NCBI RefSeq assembly: GCF_000009765.2
Contig: NC_003155.5
Location: 2,666,001 to 2,730,000, forward strand
Origin: Streptomyces avermitilis MA-4680 = NBRC 14893
GTDB lineage: Bacteria; Actinomycetota; Actinomycetes; Streptomycetales; Streptomycetaceae
Direction of reading: 5' to 3'
DNA: 64,000 nt
Every line of letters begins with the position of its first letter. Position 1 is the stretch's first letter. Position numbers and translations under genes: made by a program. Under the pieces are notes generated by a model that was not told where the DNA came from, did not search any database, and saw nothing but the letters and a program-made list of their open reading frames with translations. Shown in pieces: positions 43,407-52,500 of this stretch.

Positions 43407-43484
43407 CCTCTGTGACCTTGAAAGCACGGTTCGTCCCGGCTTCATCCCCAGAGCCGGCCCCGTCCCCGCACCCCAGGAGGCCTG

Positions 43485-44147
43485 GTGTCCGTTCTCCTCG
43501 AGCAGCCCGCAAGCCTGGTCGCCTACCGCCCGAACAAGCCGACCGCCATGGTGGTCGTGGCCGACCCACGGGTCCGCTCCACCGTCACCCGCCACCTCTG
43601 GGCGCTCGGAGTGCGCGACGTCATCGAGGCGTCGTCCGTCGCGGAGGCCCGTCCCCGTATCGGCAACCCGCGTGACATCTGCGTCGCCGACGTCCACCTG
43701 CCGGATGGTTCCGGCCTCACCCTGCTGTCAGAGACCAGAGCCGCCGGCTGGCCCAACGGCCTCGCTCTTTCCGCCGCCGACGACATCGGCGCCGTCCGCA
43801 ACGCCCTCGCGGGCGGAGTGAAGGGCTACGTCGTCACCGGCACGCGGACGAATCTGGGACTGCCCACCCGGCCCGGCGCCGCCCCCATCGGCTCCGCCGC
43901 CGCCCGTATGCACCGCCGCCCCCCGGGTGCCCCGAGCCACCCGGGCGGCTACCGCGAACTGTCCGGACGCGAGGTGGAGGTGCTGCGCCTCGTCGCCGAG
44001 GGCCAGTCGAACAAGGCCATCGGCGTCTCGATGGGCCTGTCCGCACTGACCGTCAAGAGCCACCTCGCCCGCATCGCCCGCAAGCTCGGCACGGGCGACC
44101 GCGCCGGAATGGTGGCGGTGGCCCTGCGGACCGGGATCATCCACTGA
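43485..44147 (+). CDS. whiI: orphan atypical response regulator WhiI, sporulation control
   Basis: A 220-residue NarL/LuxR-type regulator needed in Streptomyces for late aerial-hypha development. The receiver domain is degenerate: the usual acidic pair after strand 1 is reduced to one Asp (VVVADPRVRS), and the conserved Lys of strand 5 is replaced (GYVVTGT). A central Asp (VADVHLPDGSG) remains. The C-terminal helix-turn-helix is LSGREVEVLRLVAEGQSNKAIGVSMGLSALTVKSHLARIARKLG. No sensor kinase gene is adjacent. WhiI works with BldM as a heterodimer in studied species. GTG 43485 has AGGAGG upstream, and a WhiG-type promoter lies at 43379. Confidence 0.9.
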   Translation: MSVLLEQPASLVAYRPNKPTAMVVVADPRVRSTVTRHLWALGVRDVIEASSVAEARPRIGNPRDICVADVHLPDGSGLTLLSETRAAGWPNGLALSAADDIGAVRNALAGGVKGYVVTGTRTNLGLPTRPGAAPIGSAAARMHRRPPGAPSHPGGYRELSGREVEVLRLVAEGQSNKAIGVSMGLSALTVKSHLARIARKLGTGDRAGMVAVALRTGIIH

Positions 44148-44273
44148 CCGCACCCCTTGACGGCACCCACTGACCACACCCCCTGACCACTCCCATTGAC
44201 CGCATCCGCCGATCACACCGCCGATCGCATCCGCCGACGCGCTGCACCGACCACATGCACCGACCACATTCAC

Positions 44274-44344
44274 TGACACGTGTGACACGTGACTGGTTTA
44301 CGACCCCCAGACGCCCGTCGACGGAACGTTCCGTCGGCGGGCGT
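44274..44344. promoter_or_regulatory. tandem TGACACGTG sites and 34-bp palindrome between whiI and RNase D
   Basis: TGACACGTG is perfectly repeated at 44274-44282 and 44283-44291. Twenty bases on, 44311-44327 and 44328-44344 form a 17-bp palindrome with one G-T pair and no spacer, centred on GAACGTTC. The palindrome could terminate whiI or be an operator for the RNase D gene, which starts 27 bases later. The stretch before it (44160-44270) is made of degenerate CCACTGACCACA-type repeats. Confidence 0.6.
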
Positions 44345-44370
44345 TGTCCATACACAGATACCCTTGACAG

Positions 44371-45651
44371 GTGACCGACGCCCAAGAGACCGCAGCAGAC
44401 AGCTCACTGCGAACCACCGGAGGCGCCCCTCCGGACGACGTCGAAACGGCGCCGACCCCGTTGCTCGAGCCCCGCGAGGGCATTCCGCCCGTGATTGCCG
44501 ACGACGCCTCGCTCGCCGAGGTGATCGCCGCCTTCGCCGCCGGCAGCGGCCCCGTGGCCGTGGACGCCGAACGTGCGTCCGGGTACCGATACGGCCAGCG
44601 CGCCTATCTGGTGCAGCTGCGCCGCGAGGGCGCCGGCACGGCGCTGATCGACCCCGTGGCCTGTCCCGATCTCTCGGGCCTCGGCGAGGCGATCTCCGGC
44701 GTCGAGTGGGTGCTGCACGCCGCCACCCAGGACCTGCCGTGTCTGCGCGAGATAGGCATGGTGCCGACGCGGCTCTTCGACACCGAGCTGGCCGGGCGGC
44801 TCGCCGGGTTCCCGCGGGTCGGCCTGGGCGCGATGGTCGAGAGCGTCCTCGGCTTCGTACTGGAGAAGGGGCATTCCGCCGTCGACTGGTCGACCCGGCC
44901 GCTGCCCGAGCCGTGGCTGCGCTACGCCGCCCTCGACGTCGAGCTGCTCGTCGACCTGCGCGACGCCCTGGAGAAGGAGCTGGACCGGCAGGGCAAGCTG
45001 GAGTGGGCCCAGCAGGAGTTCGACGCGATCGCCTCGGCGCCGCCGCCGGAGCCGCGCAAGGACCCCTGGCGCCGTACGTCCGGCATGCACAAGGTGCGCC
45101 GGCGCCGGCAGATGGCGGTCGTACGGGAGCTGTGGGAGACCCGGGACCGGATCGCGCAGCGCCGGGACGTCTCGCCGGGCAAGGTGCTCGGGGACACGGC
45201 GATCGTCGAGGCGGCGCTCGCCCTGCCCGCGAACACACACGCCCTGGCCGCGCTGAACGGCTTCGGGCACCGCATGGGCCGCCGGCAGCTGGAGCAGTGG
45301 CAGACCGCCGTCGACCGGGCCAGGGCACTGCCGGACGCCGAGCTGCCGCAGCCCGGACAGCCGGTGACCGGCCCTCCGCCGCCGCGCGCCTGGGCGGACA
45401 AGGATCCGGCCGCCGCCGCCCGGCTCTCCGCGGCCCGCGCCGCGGTGTCGGCGCTCGCCGAGCGGCTGAACATGCCGCAGGAGAACCTGATCACGCCGGA
45501 CACCGTGCGCCGTGTGTGCTGGGAGCCGCCGAAGCTCGCGGACGCCGACTCGGTGGCGGCCGCACTCGCCGCCCACGGGGCCCGGCCCTGGCAGATCGAG
45601 CAGGTCACGCCGGTACTGGTGACGGCCCTCGCCGCACCCCCCAAGGCCTGA
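44371..45651 (+). CDS. rnd: ribonuclease D-like 3'-5' exonuclease with HRDC domain
   Basis: A 426-residue DEDD exonuclease. The first acidic motif is VAVDAERASGYRYGQRAYLVQL (DxE), the second lies in EWVLHAATQDLPCLRE, and the third is LRYAALDVELLVDLRDAL with the Tyr and Asp of the DEDDy type. The HRDC domain follows (HKVRRRRQMAVVRELWETRD through LALPANTHALAALNGFG). RNase D trims RNA 3' ends, such as tRNA precursors. GTG 44371 lacks a ribosome site; TACCCT lies six bases upstream, consistent with a leaderless transcript. Confidence 0.9.
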   Translation: MTDAQETAADSSLRTTGGAPPDDVETAPTPLLEPREGIPPVIADDASLAEVIAAFAAGSGPVAVDAERASGYRYGQRAYLVQLRREGAGTALIDPVACPDLSGLGEAISGVEWVLHAATQDLPCLREIGMVPTRLFDTELAGRLAGFPRVGLGAMVESVLGFVLEKGHSAVDWSTRPLPEPWLRYAALDVELLVDLRDALEKELDRQGKLEWAQQEFDAIASAPPPEPRKDPWRRTSGMHKVRRRRQMAVVRELWETRDRIAQRRDVSPGKVLGDTAIVEAALALPANTHALAALNGFGHRMGRRQLEQWQTAVDRARALPDAELPQPGQPVTGPPPPRAWADKDPAAAARLSAARAAVSALAERLNMPQENLITPDTVRRVCWEPPKLADADSVAAALAAHGARPWQIEQVTPVLVTALAAPPKA

Positions 45652-45654
45652 GGC

Positions 45655-45813
45655 TCACTTCGTCACGGCCCGCGTGAACCCGTTGCGGATGAACCGCTGG
45701 AGGAACAGGAAGACGATCAAGGTCGGCAGGACGACGAGCACCGCACCGGCCGAGATCGTCCCCCAGTGCGCGCCGAACGGCCCCCTGAAGCGGAACAGCG
45801 ACGTCGAGATCAC
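45655..45813 (-). pseudogene. C-terminal remnant of a carbohydrate ABC transporter permease
   Basis: The last 52 codons of a minus-strand frame read SLFRFRGPFGAHWGTISAG followed by AVLVVLPTLIVFLFLQRFIRNGFTRAVTK, the characteristic final helix and tail of MalG-type sugar permeases. Upstream the frame continues into unrelated sequence with no other permease part (no EAA motif, no earlier helices). The gene is therefore a 3' fragment left by deletion. The rest of the gap up to 46054 shows no gene that I can support. Confidence 0.75.
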
Positions 45814-46055
45814 GCCAAGATCCTCGGTCGGCGCGTAGCGGAAAGGCGGGCAGAAGTCGTCGCAGACGGTGAAAGCGTCACGACCACGGGTGGCGCGTTC
45901 TGTGCGGACGCGGCGGGTACGTCGTTCGAGGTGATCACGGGGTGAGGGGTCGGGCTCGCCTCCGGTGCCCACTCCCGTCCTGGCCCCGGGAGGGTCCACG
46001 GCACCCCCGCGGATGTGACCTTCACCGCTCCCGCCTCCGGGGCTGGGCAGCATGG

Positions 46056-46072
46056 TTACTCACAAGTAGCAT
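46056..46072 (+). promoter_or_regulatory. fadAB promoter with overlapping inverted repeat
   Basis: TACT-CACA-AGTA (46057-46068 area) is a short inverted repeat, within TTACTCACAAGTAGC. It overlaps a TAGCAT -10 box (46067-46072), so a bound regulator would block transcription. Related TTACT..AGTAA sites occur at fatty-acid genes in actinobacteria, as I recall. No clear -35 box is present. Confidence 0.45.
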
Positions 46073-46144
46073 GGAGAGGTGAGCGCGCGCTCAGTCGCGT
46101 GCGCCGCGCAGCAGTGCCACCCCGCACCCTGGAGGAGAGCCATC

Positions 46145-47371
46145 GTGCCTCGTACCGTCAGGGATGTCGTCTTCGTCGACGGCGTCCGCACCCCGTTCGG
46201 CAAGGCGGGCCCGAAGGGCATTTACCACGAGACCCGCGCCGACGACCTCGTCGTGAAGGCGATCCGGGAGCTGCTGCGCCGCAACCCGGGTCTCGACCCG
46301 AAGAAGATCGACGAGGTCGCCATCGCCGCGACCACCCAGATCGGCGACCAGGGTCTGACCCTCGGCCGCACGGCCGGCATCCTGGCCGGGCTCCCCCAGT
46401 CGGTCCCCGGCTACTCCATCGACCGCATGTGCGCGGGCGCGCTGACCGCCGTCACCGCCACGGCGGGCTCCATCGCCTTCGGTGCGTACGACGCCGTCAT
46501 CGCCGGTGGTGTCGAGCACATGGGCCGTCACCCGATGGGCGAGGGCGTGGACCCGAACCCGCGGTTCGTCAGCGAGAAGCTGGTCGACGAGTCCGCCCTC
46601 TTCATGGGCATGACCGCCGAGAACCTGCACGACCGCTACCCGCACATCACCAAGCAGCGCGCCGACGAGTACGCCGTGCGCTCGCAGGAGAAGGCCGCCA
46701 AGGCGTACGCCAACGGCAAGATCCAGCAGGATCTGGTGCCGGTCTCGGTGCGCAACACCAACGCGGAGGTCGGTGAGACCGGCTGGGGCCTGGTCACCGC
46801 CGACGAGCCGATGCGCCCGGGTACGACGCTGGAGAACCTGGCCGGCCTCAAGACCCCCTTCCGCGTCCACGGCCGGGTCACCGCCGGTAACGCGGCCGGT
46901 CTGAACGACGGTGCGACCGCCTCGATCATCGCGTCCGAGGACTTCGCCCGCGAGCACAACCTCCCGGTCAAGATGCGCCTGGTCTCCTACGCCTTCGCGG
47001 GCGTCGAGCCGGAGGTCATGGGCTACGGCCCGATCCCGGCGACCGAGAAGGCCCTCGCCAAGGCCGGCCTGTCGATCGAGGACATCAACCTCTTCGAGGT
47101 CAACGAGGCCTTCGCCGTCCAGGTGCTCGCCTTCCTCGACCACTACGGCATCGCCGACGACGACGCGCGCGTCAACCAGTACGGCGGCGCCATCGCGTTC
47201 GGTCACCCGCTGGCCTCCTCCGGCGTGCGTCTGATGACGCAGCTGGCCCGCCAGTTCGAGGAGCAGCCGGAGGTCCGTTACGGCCTCACCACCATGTGCG
47301 TCGGCTTCGGCATGGGCGCCACGGTGATCTGGGAGAACCCGCACCACAAGGACGCCGGAGGCGACAAGTGA
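46145..47371 (+). CDS. fadA: acetyl-CoA C-acyltransferase (thiolase)
   Basis: A 408-residue thiolase for the last step of fatty-acid beta-oxidation. The nucleophile Cys lies in SIDRMCAGALTAV; the other catalytic residues are in NEAFAVQVLAFL, GGAIAFGHPLASSGVRL and TTMCVGFGMGATVIW. GTG 46145 (PRTVRDVVFVDGVRTPFG) has GGAGGAGAG upstream; an upstream in-frame start has no such site. Its stop overlaps the next gene by four bases, so the two subunits are coupled. The pair probably forms a multienzyme beta-oxidation complex. Confidence 0.95.
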   Translation: MPRTVRDVVFVDGVRTPFGKAGPKGIYHETRADDLVVKAIRELLRRNPGLDPKKIDEVAIAATTQIGDQGLTLGRTAGILAGLPQSVPGYSIDRMCAGALTAVTATAGSIAFGAYDAVIAGGVEHMGRHPMGEGVDPNPRFVSEKLVDESALFMGMTAENLHDRYPHITKQRADEYAVRSQEKAAKAYANGKIQQDLVPVSVRNTNAEVGETGWGLVTADEPMRPGTTLENLAGLKTPFRVHGRVTAGNAAGLNDGATASIIASEDFAREHNLPVKMRLVSYAFAGVEPEVMGYGPIPATEKALAKAGLSIEDINLFEVNEAFAVQVLAFLDHYGIADDDARVNQYGGAIAFGHPLASSGVRLMTQLARQFEEQPEVRYGLTTMCVGFGMGATVIWENPHHKDAGGDK

Positions 47372-49494
47372 GCACCACTGAACTCCTGAAGGGTGCGGCC
47401 GCGCTGTTCCCCGACGAGGTCGTGACGTCCGCGCACGTACGTCACCTCGACCTGCCCTCCGGCGCCGGGCGCTTCGCGCTCATCACGCTGGACAACGGCT
47501 TCGACCACACCAAGCCGACCACCTTCGGCCCGGCGTCGCTGGCGAACCTCAACACCGCCATCGACCAGGTCGAGAAGGAGGCCGCGGCCGGCGAGATCGT
47601 CGGTGTCGGCATCACCGGCAAGCCGTTCATCTTCGCGGTCGGCGCGGACCTCAAGGGCGTCGAGCTCCTGAAGAACCACGACGACGCGCTCGCCATCGGC
47701 AAGGGCGGCCACGAGGTCTTCAAGCGCCTCGCGGGCATAGCGGTTCCGACCTTCGCGTACTACAACGGTGCCGCGATGGGCGGCGGTGTCGAGGTCGGTC
47801 TGCACTGCCAGTACCGCACGGTCTCGGCGGCGCTGCCGGCGTTCTCGCTCCCCGAGGTCTTCCTCGGTCTGGTCCCCGGCTGGGGCGGCTGCACGATCCT
47901 GCCGAACCTGATCGGCGCGGACAAGGCCGTCTCGGTGATCATCGAGAACTCGCTCAACCAGAACAAGCAGCTCAAGGGCGAGCAGGTCTACGACCTCGGC
48001 ATCGCCGACGCGATCTTCGAGGGCGCGGACTTCCTGGAGCAGTCGCTGCTCTGGACGACGGCCGTCCTCAAGGGCGAGATCGCCGTGGAGCGTCCGGAGA
48101 TCGACCGCGGCGAGGCCTGGGACCAGGCCGTCGCCAAGGGCCGCTTCATCGCCGACAGCAAGGTGCACGGTGCGGCCCCGGCCGCCTACCGCGCGCTGGA
48201 CATCATCGCCGCCGCCAAGAACGGCGACCTCCAGCAGGGCTTCGACGCCGAGAACCAGGCCCTCGCCGACCTCATCATGGGTGGCGAACTGCGCTCCGGC
48301 ATCTACGCCTTCAACCTGGTCCAGAAGCGCGGCAAGCGCCCGGCGGGTGCGCCGGACAAGTCGCTCGCCCGTCCGGTCACCAAGGTCGGCGTCGTGGGCG
48401 CGGGCCTGATGGCCTCGCAGCTGGCGCTGCTGTTCCTGCGCCGCCTCGAAGTGCCCGTCGTCCTGACGGACATCGACCAGGAGCGCGTCGACAAGGGTGT
48501 GGGCTACGTCCACGCCGAGATCGACAAGCTGCTGCTCAAGGGCCGCGTCAACCAGGACAAGGCCAACCGCCTCAAGGCGCTGGTCTCCGGTGTGCTGGAC
48601 AAGGCCGAGGGCTTCTCCGACGCGGACTTCGTCATCGAGGCCGTCTTCGAGGAGATCGGCGTCAAGCAGCAGGTGTTCGCGGAGGTCGAGGCGGTCGCCC
48701 CGGCGCACGCGATCTTCGCCACCAACACCTCGTCCCTCTCGGTCACCGAGATGGCGTCGAAGCTGAAGCACCCCGAGCGGGTCGTGGGCTTCCACTTCTT
48801 CAACCCGGTCGCGATCCTCCCGCTCCTGGAGATCGTCCGCGGCGAGCAGACGGACGACGCCTCCCTGGCCACGGCCTTCGGTGTCGCCAAGAAGCTGAAG
48901 AAGACCGCGGTGCTGGTGAAGGACGCCCCGGCGTTCGTCGTCAACCGCATCCTCACCCGCTTCATGGGCGAGATCCAGAACGTCATCGACGAGGGCACGC
49001 CGGTCGAGGTCGCGGAGAAGGCGGTGGAGCCCCTGGGCCTGCCGATGTCCCCGCTCGTCCTGCTGGAGCTGGTCGGCCCGGCGATCGGTCTGCACGTCTC
49101 GGAGACCCTCAACCGGGCCTTCCCGGACCGCTTCACGGTCTCCCCGAACCTCGCGGCCGTCGTCAAGGCGGGCAAGCGCGGCTTCTACGTGTACGACTCC
49201 GGGAAGCCGGAGCTGGACCCCGAGGTCGCCGCGCTCCTCAAGCAGGGCGATGTCGTCCTCACCGAGGAGCAGGTCCGCGACCGCGTCCTGGACGCGGTGG
49301 CCCAGGAGATCGGTCTGATGCTCGACGAGGGCGTCGTCGCCGAGGCCCAGGACATCGACCTGTGCCTGATCACCGGCGCGGGCTGGCCCTTCCACCTGGG
49401 CGGCATCACGCCGTACCTGGACCGTGAGGGCGTCAGCGAGCGGGCGAACGGCAAGCGGTTCCTCGAGGCCGGGGTGGCTTCGGTTCCCGCGTAA
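47368..49494 (+). CDS. fadB: 3-hydroxyacyl-CoA dehydrogenase / enoyl-CoA hydratase (fatty acid oxidation alpha subunit)
   Basis: A 708-residue bifunctional enzyme. The N-terminal crotonase domain has GVGITGKPFIFAVGADLKG and GAAMGGGVEVGLHCQYRT (oxyanion-hole regions). The dehydrogenase part starts with the NAD-binding loop VGVVGAGLMASQLALLFLR near residue 340 and has FEEIGVKQQVFAEVEAV, NTSSLSVTEMAS and VGFHFFNPVAILPLLEIV with its catalytic His. The C-terminal dimerisation domain is duplicated, as usual. GTG 47368 is in the GTGA overlap with fadA. Confidence 0.95.
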   Translation: MSTTELLKGAAALFPDEVVTSAHVRHLDLPSGAGRFALITLDNGFDHTKPTTFGPASLANLNTAIDQVEKEAAAGEIVGVGITGKPFIFAVGADLKGVELLKNHDDALAIGKGGHEVFKRLAGIAVPTFAYYNGAAMGGGVEVGLHCQYRTVSAALPAFSLPEVFLGLVPGWGGCTILPNLIGADKAVSVIIENSLNQNKQLKGEQVYDLGIADAIFEGADFLEQSLLWTTAVLKGEIAVERPEIDRGEAWDQAVAKGRFIADSKVHGAAPAAYRALDIIAAAKNGDLQQGFDAENQALADLIMGGELRSGIYAFNLVQKRGKRPAGAPDKSLARPVTKVGVVGAGLMASQLALLFLRRLEVPVVLTDIDQERVDKGVGYVHAEIDKLLLKGRVNQDKANRLKALVSGVLDKAEGFSDADFVIEAVFEEIGVKQQVFAEVEAVAPAHAIFATNTSSLSVTEMASKLKHPERVVGFHFFNPVAILPLLEIVRGEQTDDASLATAFGVAKKLKKTAVLVKDAPAFVVNRILTRFMGEIQNVIDEGTPVEVAEKAVEPLGLPMSPLVLLELVGPAIGLHVSETLNRAFPDRFTVSPNLAAVVKAGKRGFYVYDSGKPELDPEVAALLKQGDVVLTEEQVRDRVLDAVAQEIGLMLDEGVVAEAQDIDLCLITGAGWPFHLGGITPYLDREGVSERANGKRFLEAGVASVPA

Positions 49495-49512
49495 CACCGC
49501 CTCGTACACGAA

Positions 49513-49540
49513 GAGGGCCCCCGCCACGGCGGGGGTCCTC
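49513..49540. terminator. bidirectional terminator between fadB and the wall-polymer gene
   Basis: GAGGGCCCCCGCC and GGCGGGGGTCCTC pair over 13 bp (one G-T) around a two-base AC, 19 bases after fadB. It lies between convergent genes and may serve both. Confidence 0.8.
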
Positions 49541-49591
49541 TCTGCTTGTTCCGGGCGACGGGGCATAAGGGCCCGGTCGCCGGGGCCGGTG

Positions 49592-52500
49592 TCAGGCCGC
49601 GTCGACCCAGCCGTGCCGCCCCGCCCCCTCGGGCGACCGGGACCGGCCGGGCATGAGCGCGCCCACGGGTGCCGGGGGTGCCAGCTGCGCCGCGCTCGCG
49701 TCGCCCATGGCGTCGATGGCCTCGTAGACCCGCTGGCAGTTGCCTCCCCCGCGGTGCACGAAGAAGTCCTCGACGCGCGCGCGGTAGGCCGGTTCGACGG
49801 TGAAACCGCGGCGGACGACCTCGATGATCTCGTCGACGGCCTGGTCGACGGTCCGGCAGACCGGGCCGAAGCCGTCCTCGGAGAGGTTGAAGTAGCCGCG
49901 CTTGTAGTGCCGCCCGTAGAAGTCCTCCTCGTCGAAGGGGACGTAGACGAGCGGGATTCCCATGTAGGCCACGTCGAAGAACACCGAGGAGTAGTCGGTG
50001 ACCATCAGCGAGCATTCCTTCATGGCCTGCTGGACGTTGCGCGTGTGCGGGTCGGCGACCTCGATGGACGGCGAGGAGAACTTGAAGTTGTGCAGGTAAG
50101 GCCGGATCTCGTAGTGCGGGAAGAACTCCAGGTCCACACCGAAGTGGTCGAGCGCCCGGCCCAGCCGGGGGTCGGAGAGCAGTGACCGGTAGAAGCGGTA
50201 GTACTCGGACTGGGTGAAGTTGGTCTTCGCCGGGCCGGCCGACTTCTTGTAGGAGGCGGTGACGATCCACTGCCGCCAGGTCGGCATGAGCAGGATGCGC
50301 GGCTTGTCCCTCGGTTCACGCTGGAGGGCGTCGAAGCGGGGGAAGCCCACGGGCTTGGCCCGGTCGCCGTACCCGGCTTCCAGCGCCATGAAGTCGCGCT
50401 CCTGCCGGCCCGCCGTCACCAGCAGGTCGTAGCTGGCGATGCGCTGGTCGGCACCGGTCGTCACATCGTTGTAGGTGACGCCGTGCTGAAGGAACACCCG
50501 CTGGTACTTGACCAGTTCGCCGAAGCGATGCAGGAAGAGCGCCTTCTTGTAGCCCTCGGGGACGAGATACGACTCGGAATCGTACGACCCGATGAGCTTG
50601 GTCGCGTGCAGCAGGTACACGCGGTGCTTGAAGCTGCCGAGCGTGAGCACCCGCCCGTACGGCGCGACCTTGGCGCGGTCGGCGGACGCGCCGTCGATCA
50701 CGTAGTACGCCTTGCGGCGCTTGCGGTTCTGCCGGATCCACTTGAAGAAATGGTACGAGTTGTCCTGGGCCGTGTCGGAGCGCTCCCCGATGAGCCAGAT
50801 CTCCTTGGAGTTCAGGAACGGGTAGGTCAGCCAGTAGGCGAACCGCATGCGCCAGCCGGGGTTGCGCGTCTTGAGGATGCGCAGCTCTCGCCCGGCCCGC
50901 CACAGCGCGTGCCGGACCCGGGCCGCCGGGCCGGAGGCGACGAGCCGCAGGTGCAGGGCGTCCTGCGCGGCGATCGTCAGCATGTAGCGGTAGGGGCCGA
51001 CCCGGCCCGGCCCCTTGAGCCGGTGCAGCGCGAGGCGTGCCTTCATCACGACGTTGCGGTGGCGGCTGCCGTCGGCGAGGTGCACGCGCAGGCGCAGGTC
51101 GCCGACGCCGAAGCCGCTGTCCGCGAGCACCTCGGCGGGCAGCTCCGCGTGCCAGCCCGCGTACAGGTCGCGGCCGTTGCGGGCGTTCCACAGGTCGCGC
51201 CGGTACACCTGGGTGAGCGGCACGGTGACCTTGCTGTGGCGGGTCTGGTAGACCAGCTCGAGACGGTTGTCCATCGGGCCGCTCAGGTCGACTCCGGGAA
51301 AGGCCATGCAGCCTTCGACGACCAGCACGTCGTCGCGGGCGCGGACGCTCTCCACCACGACATTGGGGTCCTTGACGCGGGCGGTGGTGCTCGGGCGGAC
51401 TCCTCCGGCGAAGGTCCGGTAGAACCCGTCGTCGTCCAGCTCCAAACGGAGGGGCGCCGCGGCCAGGGCCGGCTCGGGGTCGCAGAACAGTTCGAAGTTC
51501 CCGCTCTTGGCGGCGTAGTGGTCGAGCTGCTGGGCCGGGCTGGTGACGAACTCGACGATCACGTCGTCGGGAATCTGCGCGTAGTGCCGGTGGAGGTCGG
51601 CGAACATCTCGGCCAGCTGCGTACGGCCCATGACGTTGCGCGCGTTGCACAGGAAGCCCTTGTACGTGCGGGTGGCGTACCGGTGGAACATGCGGCGGAT
51701 CTCGGGGCGTTCCTCGGCGCTGTAGTTCAGGAGGAAGTGGTTGAGCCGCAGGTGGTCCACGTAGTTGGCCGGCTTGCTCCACAGGGAGTCCATGATGGAG
51801 GAGCCGTCGGGGCGTCCGCGGTAGTAGTAGACGGGACGGTCGACGAGGCTGAGCGAGTTCGCGCGGAGCATCGCGGGCAGCGTGAGCCAGGCGTCCTCGA
51901 AGTGCACGCCCTCGCCGAACCGCAGGCCCAGGCGGCGCAGCAGCCTGGTACTGAACAGCTTGTTGCAGGCCGACCCGCTGAAGATCATGTCGGGGGCGTC
52001 GGCGAAGTCGTGGAAGACCCGGTCGCCGTCGCCGAAGTACTCCTTCCACGGGCCGTAGGGCCGGTCCGGGAAGTTGACGAGGTCGCCCATGACGACCTCG
52101 GAGCCGTCGCGGCGGGCGGCTTCGAGCATCGCGGCGAGGGCGTCCTCGCCGAGGATGTCGTCCGAGTCGAGGAAGGTGACGTAGGGGGCGCTGACCTGGT
52201 CGAGGCCCGTGTTACGCGCGTTGCCCAGGCCGCCGTTGCGCTGGTGCACGACGGTGACGTTGGCGTAGAAGCGGGCGAAGTGGTCCAGCATGCGCGGCGT
52301 CTCGTCGGTGGCGCCGTCGTCGACCAGGATGACCTGGGTGGCGGCGAAGCCGCGCTGGGCCGCGATGGAGGCGAGGCAGTCGTCCAGGTACTTGGCCACG
52401 TTGTAGCACGGGACGACCACCGCGAGCTCGAAGCGGTGGGTGAGCTGACGGATCGGCGGATGGATGCGGTCGCGCCACCACATCCACGGTGCGTTCGGGT

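Noticed and set aside
44160..44270. Degenerate CCACTGACCACA repeats considered as a CRISPR-like array
   Set aside because: Units are short, variable and lack unique spacers or cas genes nearby.
45814..46053. N-terminal part of the frame containing the permease remnant
   Set aside because: Only the last 52 codons look like a permease; the preceding Arg/Gly/Pro-rich part has no support as protein.
47278..49566. 762-codon minus-strand frame opposite fadB
   Set aside because: fadB is certain on the plus strand; the antisense protein is repetitive Asp/Arg/Leu-rich with no motif.
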